Below, one piece after another: positions 22,734-31,083 of a stretch of DNA of 31,413 nt. This DNA comes from an uncultured Wenzhouxiangella sp. (lineage in GTDB: Bacteria > Pseudomonadota > Gammaproteobacteria > Xanthomonadales > Wenzhouxiangellaceae), in assembly GCA_937876395.1 (NCBI GenBank), contig CALEIM010000109.1, positions 1 through 31,413 of the forward strand, given 5' to 3'. Position numbers and translations under genes: made by a program. How positions within the stretch are numbered: position 1 is the stretch's first letter; every line of letters starts with the position of its first letter. The notes below the pieces were generated by a model that saw nothing but the letters and a program-made list of their open reading frames with translations, was not told the DNA's origin and made no database searches.

Positions 22734-25700
22734 ATGAGCAGACTTGTCCTGTGGTCCGGATCGGTACTGATCCTGGTCCTGATTCTGGCAGCGTGGTATG
22801 CCTACTACGGCGAACAGCGTCCGCCGCAAGATCATCCGCCATCGGCCCAGGCAAACGACGAAGCAATCCATCGGGTCTGGCAAATCTCGGCTGAAAACGA
22901 GCGCTTCCAGCAGGAATCAGACCTCAGGCCCAGCGCAAAGAACCTGCGACAACGTATTGATATCCAAAGCGGAATCGATCGGATTCCGGATCAGATCGAA
23001 CTGCCGCTATCGGATGGCCGGGTGTTTTCGGCGCCGCTCACCCGCAGCGAAAAACACCCCAACGGGGACGTCACCTGGCTGGCCCGCAACAGCGAGGAAG
23101 AATCGGCTTTGCTGACGATTGGTTCTACCGGAGTGTTTGCTCGCCTGCGCAGCCACGGCCAGGTTTTTCAGGTCACGACCGATAACAACGGCAGCTGGAT
23201 TCTCGACCTGTCCGATGCACAGCTGGACGTCGATCATTTCGGCCATGATGTGCTCGTCGCCAGCGACCAGGACCGACCTTCTGAACTTTCGCCGGCCTGG
23301 CTGCCGCCGACGGTGCCGACCAGTCACCGCCCGGGCGGCATGGCGAGAATTGACGTCATGTTTGTCGCCACACCTGATCTGAGCGCGCGCTATCCCGGCG
23401 ATCTGTTGCCAACGCGCTTCAATCACTTCGTCGCGATCGCCAACCAGGCCATGATCGACTCACGGATCGATGCCCAGGTGCGCATGGTTCACCATCTGCG
23501 CAGCGATTATCAGCGCCATCAAAACAACGAACTGGCGCTGCCGGACCTGCGAGCAGCCGTGGCCGGCCAGTCGATCCCCGGGCTGAGCGGACTGGCCTCG
23601 ACCCGTTCCCGCCACGGCGCCGATATCGTCGCCATGATCCGCACCCACGATATTGACACCCGAGGTAACTGCGGCATTGCCTACTTCCCGCAGATCAACT
23701 CGAATGGTCAGGGGGCAGCCGAGTTCGGCGTGCATATCACCAATGATGGAATGAGCAACTGGTCGGTGTGCTCGGATGCCGTGTTTACCCACGAGCTGGG
23801 TCATAACCTCGGCGCCCATCACCAGCGCGATACGGTCTCTTCGCCCGCTCCCCAGGCAAGCAACTTTGCCTGGGCCCGCCTGGGCCGCTGGCATACGGTG
23901 ATGGGCAGTTTTGCTACCGGCCACGACGACCGCTACCGTCGTCTCGACCTGTTTTCCAACCCGGCCGTCCAGTGCGGCGGCCAGCCCTGCGGTTCGACCC
24001 AGGCCGGCGACCGCGCCGACAACGCTAGGACAATCAATCAGCTTGCGCCCATCATTGCTGCTTATATGGGCGAATCTGGCCGCACCGACACTCACCCCGA
24101 GCCGTCCAATGGCGACCAGGATGGCGACGGGATATCAGATCGCGACGATCCCTGGCCCTTCGACCCGTACAACGGTGAACTGCCGCCGATCGACGAGCCC
24201 GAATTGGTGTTCAGCGCGCGCCACTTGAAACAGCCTGAATCAGCCGCGCAATGGGAGCTGCTGGTGGTCAGCAGCGGCAATGACCGGGTGCTTTCCTGGG
24301 GTCTGGACGGCCGCTATCGCGGCGTGGTGACCGCGCCGGAAAAAGTCCATGCCGGGCCGATTCTGACTGAGCATTCCGACCTGATTGCCGATGAATCAGG
24401 CCGGCTCTACCTGCTGGCCTCCGAAGACGTGCGCCGCTACGACCGGCTCAGCGGACGCCTGATCGACGTCTTCCTCGACTCCGGCCTACCCGCGCCGCGC
24501 ACCCTGCAAAGCGCCTTTCCACGTGCGCTGGGCTGGATTGATGAAGAACGTTTAGCGGTGCTCGGCGACAGCGCGATCGAGATCTATGATCGCGACGGCC
24601 GCCACCTCAATCCGCTGGCAAGCAATCCGATTGGCGATGTGGCGAGCTGGCGTTATGCACTCAACCTGCCGCTGCGCGCGCTGGCCGTTCACGACGACAC
24701 GCTGTACGTTGCCGAAGCCGCGCAGCAGCGTATTCTGCGCTTTTCCACTCGTCATGGCGGCCGCAGCCAGGACTTGCTGAGCCGTGTCGATTCGCCGCTG
24801 CTCGATCCGCGCGACATGGCCATCGGCCCGGACGGTCTGCTCTACGTGGCCAATGGCTCGGTCAATAATGTGTGGCGCTTCGCCCTTGAGCCTGGCGGTC
24901 TGGCCGAAGAGTTCATTCTATCTGGCCACGGTGGCCTCGACTTTGCCAGCGCACTGGCCTTCGGGCCGGACGGGGAACTCTACGTCGCCAGCCGCGAAAG
25001 CCACGAGGTGCTGATCTTCGATGCCAGCGGACAGCCGGTCGGCCGGCTTACGGAAAGCGGCGGTGATGCACTGCGCGACCCCGCCAACCTGCTGCTCGTA
25101 CCCGTGCTCGACGAAATCAGCCCCGGCCACAGCGGTCAGTACTTTGTGCCTGAGCGTTCCGGCGAAGGCTGGCTGCTGGAGATTCTCAATGAGGACGTTG
25201 CGGCGCTAAGCTGGTTTACCTATCCGCCGTCGACTGGTGTCGATACAGACCAGGCCTGGGTCGTGAGCGTCGGCCAGATCGAGGGATCGAGTATCGTTTT
25301 TGATGAAGTGCTGGCCACCCGCCTTCTTGATCCGGCCGCGCCGATCGAGTCCGCCAATATCGAAACTTTGCCCTGGGGTCGCCTGACGCTCGACTTCAGC
25401 AGCTGCGATTACGGACGGGCAAGCTTTGAAAGCCCGCTGTTTGCTGCCGAAGGCACGCTCGACTTTGTCCGCCTGAACGGCATCAGTGGCCTGCCCTGCG
25501 GCAGTCTGGACCAGCAGCCCAATGCGGCCGCACCCGGAATCAGCGGGCAATGGAATGATCCGGACAGCAGCGGCCAGGGCTGGTTTCTGCAGGAGCTGGG
25601 CGATGGCCGGGTGCTGACCGCCTGGTTCAGCTATGCCGAAAACGGCGAACAGCTCTGGCTGGTCGGCGATGGCGAGCTTGATGGAAACCGCCTGATATTC

Positions 25701-25913
25701 GATGAGCTGATCCAGCCTGCCGGCACCCGCTTCGGTGCTGAGTTCGAGGCCAGTGAAATTGACTACCCCGGCCGCGGCAGCCTGGAGCTGGAGTTCATCA
25801 GCTGCTCGCAGGCCATCGCGAGCTACGACACCACCCTGCCCTCGTTCGGGCAAGGTGAGCTGTACCCCGAGCGTCTGACCAGACTGGCCGGACTCGACTG
25901 CAGCCTTGACTAG
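22734..25913 (+). CDS. exported multidomain metzincin metalloprotease with beta-propeller and C-terminal tandem domain
   Basis: This 1059-residue protein has a hydrophobic N-terminal signal or anchor (about residues 3-24) and a pro-region of about 200 residues. The zinc-metzincin catalytic domain has HELGHNLGAHH at 353-363 (ligands H353, H357, H363; catalytic E354) and a Met-turn at Met390 (VMGSF). A short DQDGDGISDRDD calcium-binding, thrombospondin-type-3-like loop near 460 separates it from a propeller of NHL-like blades (about 485-790; DPRDMAIGPDGLLYVANGS repeats). Two copies of a roughly 125-residue beta domain end the protein, at about 800-927 and 937-1056, with SGQYFVPERSGEGWLL and SGQWNDPDSSGQGWFL as matching starts. 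It starts 18 nt after xseB and converges with lolA with a 3-nt gap. Substrate is unknown. Confidence 0.88.
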   Translation: MSRLVLWSGSVLILVLILAAWYAYYGEQRPPQDHPPSAQANDEAIHRVWQISAENERFQQESDLRPSAKNLRQRIDIQSGIDRIPDQIELPLSDGRVFSAPLTRSEKHPNGDVTWLARNSEEESALLTIGSTGVFARLRSHGQVFQVTTDNNGSWILDLSDAQLDVDHFGHDVLVASDQDRPSELSPAWLPPTVPTSHRPGGMARIDVMFVATPDLSARYPGDLLPTRFNHFVAIANQAMIDSRIDAQVRMVHHLRSDYQRHQNNELALPDLRAAVAGQSIPGLSGLASTRSRHGADIVAMIRTHDIDTRGNCGIAYFPQINSNGQGAAEFGVHITNDGMSNWSVCSDAVFTHELGHNLGAHHQRDTVSSPAPQASNFAWARLGRWHTVMGSFATGHDDRYRRLDLFSNPAVQCGGQPCGSTQAGDRADNARTINQLAPIIAAYMGESGRTDTHPEPSNGDQDGDGISDRDDPWPFDPYNGELPPIDEPELVFSARHLKQPESAAQWELLVVSSGNDRVLSWGLDGRYRGVVTAPEKVHAGPILTEHSDLIADESGRLYLLASEDVRRYDRLSGRLIDVFLDSGLPAPRTLQSAFPRALGWIDEERLAVLGDSAIEIYDRDGRHLNPLASNPIGDVASWRYALNLPLRALAVHDDTLYVAEAAQQRILRFSTRHGGRSQDLLSRVDSPLLDPRDMAIGPDGLLYVANGSVNNVWRFALEPGGLAEEFILSGHGGLDFASALAFGPDGELYVASRESHEVLIFDASGQPVGRLTESGGDALRDPANLLLVPVLDEISPGHSGQYFVPERSGEGWLLEILNEDVAALSWFTYPPSTGVDTDQAWVVSVGQIEGSSIVFDEVLATRLLDPAAPIESANIETLPWGRLTLDFSSCDYGRASFESPLFAAEGTLDFVRLNGISGLPCGSLDQQPNAAAPGISGQWNDPDSSGQGWFLQELGDGRVLTAWFSYAENGEQLWLVGDGELDGNRLIFDELIQPAGTRFGAEFEASEIDYPGRGSLELEFISCSQAIASYDTTLPSFGQGELYPERLTRLAGLDCSLD

Positions 25914-25916
25914 ACT

Positions 25917-26516
25917 TCAGTAACCCTCAAGCAAATCAACGCCGTCGGGAACCTGAAAGTCAAACAGCTCGTCGGAGAGCTCCGGGTTGCGCTGCAGGTC
26001 ATGGAGCACCAATCGGGTGAGCTGGCCGAAACTGTCTTCGATTTCCAGACGGTCCGGCAGGCCGTTGCTGAAATACAGGCGGCCACGCTCAATCTCGCCG
26101 TTGGCATCGAGCGGCTCGAATTCGATCAGACCGAGGCCGCTGGCGGTAACCCGGTAAAAGCGATCGAGCAACTCCGGGCGGGTCAGCACCAGCAGCGGTG
26201 ATTGGGACGCGTCCGGCTGCGGGCGCACCGTGACCTGTTCCAGGGATTCGTCGTAGTGCCACAACTGATCACCATCGGCAACGATTTCCTGCGGAAACGG
26301 CTCGCCATAGTTCCAGCGGAAGCGATCCGGGCGAGCAAAATAAAACTCGCCGCCAGCTTCCTCGACCAGCCGACCGCTCGCATCGATCGTGATCTGTTTG
26401 AACTGTCCGGACAGGGTGTCGAGGTCGGCCGCAAACTGATCAAGCTGGGTGCGGCCAGCGTCAGAACCGGAGGCGGACAGGCTTACCAGCAGCAGCAGGC
26501 TCAGCCATTTGGTCAT
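25917..26516 (-). CDS. lolA: outer-membrane lipoprotein carrier protein LolA
   Basis: LolA shuttles lipoproteins from the LolCDE complex across the periplasm to LolB. The 199-residue product has a signal peptide (about residues 1-20, MTKWLSLLLLVSLSAS), and the mature part starts with helix TQLDQFAADLDTLSGQFKQI, then EFYFARPDRFRWNYGEPF, VADGDQLWHYD and LEQVTV, the family's hallmark segments. It lies 65 nt downstream of ftsK on the same strand; ftsK-lolA is a frequent gammaproteobacterial order. Confidence 0.96.
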   Translation of the reverse strand: MTKWLSLLLLVSLSASGSDAGRTQLDQFAADLDTLSGQFKQITIDASGRLVEEAGGEFYFARPDRFRWNYGEPFPQEIVADGDQLWHYDESLEQVTVRPQPDASQSPLLVLTRPELLDRFYRVTASGLGLIEFEPLDANGEIERGRLYFSNGLPDRLEIEDSFGQLTRLVLHDLQRNPELSDELFDFQVPDGVDLLEGY

Positions 26517-26581
26517 GGTATCGATTTCCCTGTTGAAGTCGGCGTGTGAGTGTGCGCGAAAATGGCTGAACGAAGCCTGAC

Positions 26582-28885
26582 TCAGTCGCGCGGCGGCCGC
26601 GGCGCAAGCACCTCGCGCTGGCCGTTGTGCTCCGGCGGGCTGACCACGCCCTGAGCTTCCATTTCCTCGATCAAACGGGCCGCCCGGTTGTAGCCGATGC
26701 GTAGCTGGCGCTGGACACTGGAGATAGACGCCCGCCGACTTTCAGTAACGTAGGCCACCGCCTTGTCGTAGAGTTCATCTTCGGAATCTCCGCCGGCCGC
26801 CTCGGGCAGACCGGTGGCGCCGATCTGCTGACCGTCGGCCGTGGTCTGGGTGTCGGACAGCACTTCGTCGAGATAGTCGGGCGCACCGTGCTGTTTGAGC
26901 GCCTCGACCACGGCATGCACTTCGTGATCGTCGACGAAGGCGCCGTGGATGCGCTCAGGCAGGCCCGAGCCGGGCGGCAGATACAGCATATCCCCGTGAC
27001 CTAGCAACTGCTCGGCGCCCTGCTGATCCAGAATGGTGCGTGAATCGACCCGGGACGATACCTGAAACGCCATGCGGGTCGGAATATTGGCCTTGATCAG
27101 ACCGGTAATCACGTCCACCGAGGGGCGCTGGGTGGCCAGGATCAGGTGAATCCCCGACGCCCGCGCCTTCTGCGCCAGGCGCGCTATAAGCTGTTCGATC
27201 TTCTTGCCGACAATCATCATCAGGTCGGCAAACTCATCGACCACCACGACGATATAGGGCAGCTTGTCCAGTGCCGGCGGCTGCTCGCCTTCAGCCAGCG
27301 AAGACGGGTCGGTGAAAGGATCGAGAATGGGCTTGCCCTGGTTGGCCGCCTCAGTGATCTTGCGGTTGTAGCCGGCCAGATTGCGCACCCCGAGCGAAGC
27401 CATCAGGCGATAGCGGCGCTCCATCTCGGCCACGCACCAGCGCAGCGCATTGGCGGCATCCTTCATGTCGGTCACTACCGGGGTCAGCAGGTGCTGAATA
27501 CCCTCGTAGACCGACAGCTCAAGCATTTTCGGATCGATCATGATCAGGCGAACCTGATCAGCGCTGGACTTGTACAGCAGGCTCAGGATCATGGCATTGA
27601 TCGCCACCGACTTGCCCGAACCGGTGGTCCCGGCCACCAGCAGATGCGGCATGCGCGCAATATCGGCCACCATCGGCTTGCCGGAAATGCTCTTGCCCAG
27701 GCCCAGAGTCAGCGGTGAGCTGGATTTTGCATAGACCTCGGAGGCCAGGATCTCACGCAGGTAGACCACCTCACGATTCTGGTTGGGAATCTCCAGGCCG
27801 ATAACGCTCTTGCCGGGGATCACATCAACCACGCGCACAGAAATTACACTCAAACCACGCGCCAAATCCTTGGAAAGGTTGGAGATTTGAGAGCCCTTCA
27901 CCCCCGGGGCTGGCTGCAGCTCAAAGCGCGTGATCACCGGCCCGGGATGCACCGCAACGACCTCAACCTCGACGCCGAAATCGGCCAGCTTGAGTTCGAC
28001 CTGACGGCTCATGGCCTTGAGCGCTTCTTCGGAATAACCGGCCCGCTGGACCGGCGCTTCGTCGAGCAGTTCCAGCGGCGGCAGCTCGCCGCGCGCCAGG
28101 TGCTTGAACAGCGGCTGCTGACGCACGGTTTTGCCGCTGGTCTTTGCAGGTGGCGATTCCACGCGCGGTTCGATGCGCACTTCCTTGCGTGTCTTGCGCT
28201 TGATCGAATCGCGGCGACGCAGTTCATCGCGCTCGGCGCGGGCGCGCCGGCCAGCAAACCAGTCACGACCCTGGGCTGCCTTGGCTGCCAGCCAGGCCAG
28301 GCCGGCCAGCACAAGCTTGCCGGTGCGATCAACCAGGCCGATCCATGACAGACCGGTAAACAGGGTGATTCCGGCCAGGAATATGCTCAGGCTGATCAGC
28401 ACCCCGCCGGTCAGGCCCATGCTGTCGACCATCGGTTTGGCCAACACCGCGCCGATCATCCCGCCGCCGAGTTGCGCGGAATCAGCGCCGGCCTGCATGG
28501 CCAAAAGCATGCAGCCGGTCAACACGGCCAGTATCAGACCACCGCTGCGCACACCCCATTCGGCCAGGCTGGCCGGCTCACCGCGCTCCTGCAAGACCCG
28601 CATTCCGGCAAAACCGATCAGCAGCGGTGCCGCATAGGCCATGTAGCCGAACAAGGCCAGGAACAGATCGGCCAGCCACGCGCCGAATGCGCCACCCAGA
28701 TTGCCGATCCGGCCATCGGTCGCAGTTCGCGACCAGCCCGGGTCGGACTGGTCATAGCTGAGCAGGCACAGCAGCAGATAAACGGCCGCGACCAGAATGA
28801 GCAGAAACAGCGCCTCGGAAAGGCGCCGTTTCAAGGCCAGCGCAGACTGATCGTTCGATTGACGCTGCCTGGCGCGCTGACTCAC
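26582..28885 (-). CDS. ftsK: DNA translocase FtsK
   Basis: FtsK anchors at the division septum and pumps chromosome ends toward dif, activating XerCD. The 767-residue product has four or so N-terminal transmembrane helices (about residues 20-190), a short linker with basic residues, then the RecA-like motor with Walker A GTTGSGKS (about 418-426, Lys425) and Walker B VVVDEFADLMM. The C-terminal gamma winged-helix domain (AVAYVTESRRASISSVQRQL... onward, about residue 700) reads KOPS DNA. The linker is much shorter than in E. coli (1329 aa), a common form outside enterics. It lies between ald and lolA. Confidence 0.97.
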   Translation of the reverse strand: MSQRARQRQSNDQSALALKRRLSEALFLLILVAAVYLLLCLLSYDQSDPGWSRTATDGRIGNLGGAFGAWLADLFLALFGYMAYAAPLLIGFAGMRVLQERGEPASLAEWGVRSGGLILAVLTGCMLLAMQAGADSAQLGGGMIGAVLAKPMVDSMGLTGGVLISLSIFLAGITLFTGLSWIGLVDRTGKLVLAGLAWLAAKAAQGRDWFAGRRARAERDELRRRDSIKRKTRKEVRIEPRVESPPAKTSGKTVRQQPLFKHLARGELPPLELLDEAPVQRAGYSEEALKAMSRQVELKLADFGVEVEVVAVHPGPVITRFELQPAPGVKGSQISNLSKDLARGLSVISVRVVDVIPGKSVIGLEIPNQNREVVYLREILASEVYAKSSSPLTLGLGKSISGKPMVADIARMPHLLVAGTTGSGKSVAINAMILSLLYKSSADQVRLIMIDPKMLELSVYEGIQHLLTPVVTDMKDAANALRWCVAEMERRYRLMASLGVRNLAGYNRKITEAANQGKPILDPFTDPSSLAEGEQPPALDKLPYIVVVVDEFADLMMIVGKKIEQLIARLAQKARASGIHLILATQRPSVDVITGLIKANIPTRMAFQVSSRVDSRTILDQQGAEQLLGHGDMLYLPPGSGLPERIHGAFVDDHEVHAVVEALKQHGAPDYLDEVLSDTQTTADGQQIGATGLPEAAGGDSEDELYDKAVAYVTESRRASISSVQRQLRIGYNRAARLIEEMEAQGVVSPPEHNGQREVLAPRPPRD

Positions 28886-28907
28886 AGGATTGTCCGCATC
28901 GATATCG

Positions 28908-29972
28908 TTACCCGGTCTGCTTGAGCGCCGGATGGACCAGCTCCCCGGCAGCCAGGTTGACGCCCTTGTGCAGGGCCGGTACGGCCTGCCATCCCGGCCG
29001 TGCCATGCGCTGCACGTAGGGCAAAATGGCCGCCGACAGCGCCTGGCTGGCGGTGCGCGGCACGGCGCCGGGCATGTTGGTCACCGAAAAATGAGTCACT
29101 CCGTCAACCTGGTAGGTCGGATCAGCATAAGTCGTCGGGCGGCTGGTTTCCACACAACCACCCTGATCGATGGAAATATCGACCACCACCGCGCCCGGGT
29201 TCATCGCCGCGATCATTTCCTTGGAGACGACGTGCGGCGCGCGCGCTCCGGTCACCAGCACGGCACCAATCACCAGGTCCGCCTGGGCCACAAACTCAGC
29301 GACTGTGTCGGCATAAGGGTACAGGGCGCTCACGTTGGGGCCGATGGCCATCATTTCGCCGAGCCGGTCCTGGCGCATGTCAAAAGCGGTCACGCGCGCT
29401 CCGGTAGCCGCGGCCAGACGAGCCGCGTTGCCCCCAGCCGCACCGGCGCCGAGCACCACGACGTGGCCGCGGTCGGCCGCCGGCAAACCGCCGAGCAAAA
29501 TGCCGCGACCGCCTTCGGGCTGATGCAGAAGATGAGTGCCGACCTGCACGCCGATCCGTCCGGCAATATTGCTCATTGGCGCCAGCAGCGGCAGGGCGCC
29601 TCCGGCGTCCTCGACCGTCTCGAAGGCGACCGCCGTCAGACCGATCTCGAGCAGCCGTTCGGTCAGCTCGGGCTCGGCGGCCAGGTGCAGATAGCAGAAC
29701 ACCAAATGTTCGGAGCGCAGATGGTCAAGATCGCCGGCCATCGGCTCCTTGACCTTGACCACCAGCTCGGCTTTGTCGTACAAAGCAGCGGCATCGGGCA
29801 TGACTTCGACGCCGACCTGGCTGAAGTCCTCGTCGGCAAAACCGCTCTTTTCGCCGGCACCGGCCTGAATGAAAACCTCGTGACCCGCCTGCACCAGATC
29901 ACCACAGGCCGCCGGCACCAGCGCGACTCGCCCTTCAAGCGTCTTGATTTCGCGGGGGATTCCGATTCGCAT
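28908..29972 (-). CDS. ald: alanine dehydrogenase
   Basis: Ald catalyses NAD-dependent L-alanine oxidation to pyruvate and ammonia. The 354-residue product starts MRIGIPREIKTLEGRVALVP, contains LVVKVKEP, NIAGRIGVQVGTHLL, the NAD motif VLGAGAAGGNAARLA, and VDISIDQGGCVETSRPTTY, all characteristic. ATG at 29972 has GGAG 10 nt upstream; a longer frame to 30029 passes through a leader hairpin. It is followed after 22 nt by ftsK, so the two may be cotranscribed. It is divergent from trxB across 139 nt. Confidence 0.96.
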   Translation of the reverse strand: MRIGIPREIKTLEGRVALVPAACGDLVQAGHEVFIQAGAGEKSGFADEDFSQVGVEVMPDAAALYDKAELVVKVKEPMAGDLDHLRSEHLVFCYLHLAAEPELTERLLEIGLTAVAFETVEDAGGALPLLAPMSNIAGRIGVQVGTHLLHQPEGGRGILLGGLPAADRGHVVVLGAGAAGGNAARLAAATGARVTAFDMRQDRLGEMMAIGPNVSALYPYADTVAEFVAQADLVIGAVLVTGARAPHVVSKEMIAAMNPGAVVVDISIDQGGCVETSRPTTYADPTYQVDGVTHFSVTNMPGAVPRTASQALSAAILPYVQRMARPGWQAVPALHKGVNLAAGELVHPALKQTG

Positions 29973-30014
29973 TCTTGAGTTGCTCCTTGCAAAAGCTGCC
30001 AAAATAAACAACGA

Positions 30015-30036
30015 CCGATCCTCCTTCAAGGATCGG
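30015..30036. promoter_or_regulatory. hairpin in the ald-trxB intergenic region
   Basis: Perfect 8-bp arms CCGATCCT (30015-30022) and AGGATCGG (30029-30036) enclose a 6-nt loop. On the minus strand, which is the ald direction, the stem is followed by a T-rich stretch (GTTGTTTATTTT), which resembles a leader attenuator or an upstream read-through terminator about 42 nt before the ald start. Regulator binding is also possible. No ligand or partner is inferred. Confidence 0.35.
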
Positions 30037-30111
30037 CCAACTTGGATTGAGTGACCGGCGACCGCAGATTACTGCCCTGGAAGCGCACGGCCCGAACCGG
30101 AGAAATTATAC

Positions 30112-31068
30112 ATGTCTGACCCCCGTCATTTCCGGCTCCTGATCCTTGGATCAGGTCCTGCCGGTTACACTGCGGCCATTTACGCCGCGCGCGCCAATCT
30201 GGCGCCAACGGTAATCACCGGCATCGAACAGGGTGGTCAGCTGACCACCACCACCGACGTCGAGAATTGGCCGGGCAGTTATCCGGACCTGCAGGGGCCG
30301 GAGCTCATGCAGCAAATGGCCGCCCATGCCGAAGCATTCGATACCGAGCAGGTTTTCGACCATATTCAGCGCGTTGATCTGTCCGCCCGACCGTTTCGCC
30401 TTGAAGGAGACAGCGGCAGCTATAGCTGCGATGCCCTGATCATCGCCACCGGCGCGTCGGCACGCTATATTGGTCTGCCCTCGGAAGAGGCCTACAAAGG
30501 TCGCGGCGTATCGGCCTGTGCCACCTGCGACGGTTTTTTCTACCGCAACAAACCGGTTGCCGTGATCGGCGGCGGCAACACCGCCGTCGAGGAAGCCCTG
30601 TACCTGGCCAATATCGCCAGCAAGGTGACTCTGGTCCACCGGCGTGATGAACTGCGCGCCGAGAAAATTCTCCAGCAGCGTCTGTTCCAGAAGCAGGCTG
30701 AGGGCAAGATCGAGATTCGCTGGGATCACGTGCTCGACGAAGTGCTTGGCGACGATGACGGCGTCACCGGCATGCGCATTCGCCACGTCGACAGCGGGGA
30801 AGCCAGCGACATTGATCTTGACGGGGTTTTCATCGCCATCGGGCATGACCCCAACACCGGCATTTTCACCGACCAGTTGGACATGTCCGACGGCTACATT
30901 CACATCCACAGCGGCCAGGACGGCATGGCCACGGCCACTTCCGTGCCCGGCGTATTCGCCGCCGGCGACGTGGCCGATCACATCTACCGCCAGGCCGTCA
31001 CCTCGGCGGGCTTCGGCTGCATGGCCGCACTGGATGCCGAGCGCTACCTTGACGAACTTGGCGACTGA
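30112..31068 (+). CDS. trxB: thioredoxin-disulfide reductase
   Basis: TrxB reduces thioredoxin with NADPH through FAD and a redox cysteine pair. The 318-residue product has the FAD motif GSGPAGYTAAIYAARA near residue 14, the active-site CATC at 136-139 in CATCDGFFYRN, the NADPH-binding GGGNTAVEEAL near 155, and the HRRDELRAEK NADP-selective segment. The last part, AAGDVADHIYRQAVTSAGFG, is also standard. ATG at 30112 has GGAG 9 nt upstream. It is the only gene of its unit visible. Confidence 0.98.
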   Translation: MSDPRHFRLLILGSGPAGYTAAIYAARANLAPTVITGIEQGGQLTTTTDVENWPGSYPDLQGPELMQQMAAHAEAFDTEQVFDHIQRVDLSARPFRLEGDSGSYSCDALIIATGASARYIGLPSEEAYKGRGVSACATCDGFFYRNKPVAVIGGGNTAVEEALYLANIASKVTLVHRRDELRAEKILQQRLFQKQAEGKIEIRWDHVLDEVLGDDDGVTGMRIRHVDSGEASDIDLDGVFIAIGHDPNTGIFTDQLDMSDGYIHIHSGQDGMATATSVPGVFAAGDVADHIYRQAVTSAGFGCMAALDAERYLDELGD

Positions 31069-31083
31069 AATCCCGGGCTCTGC

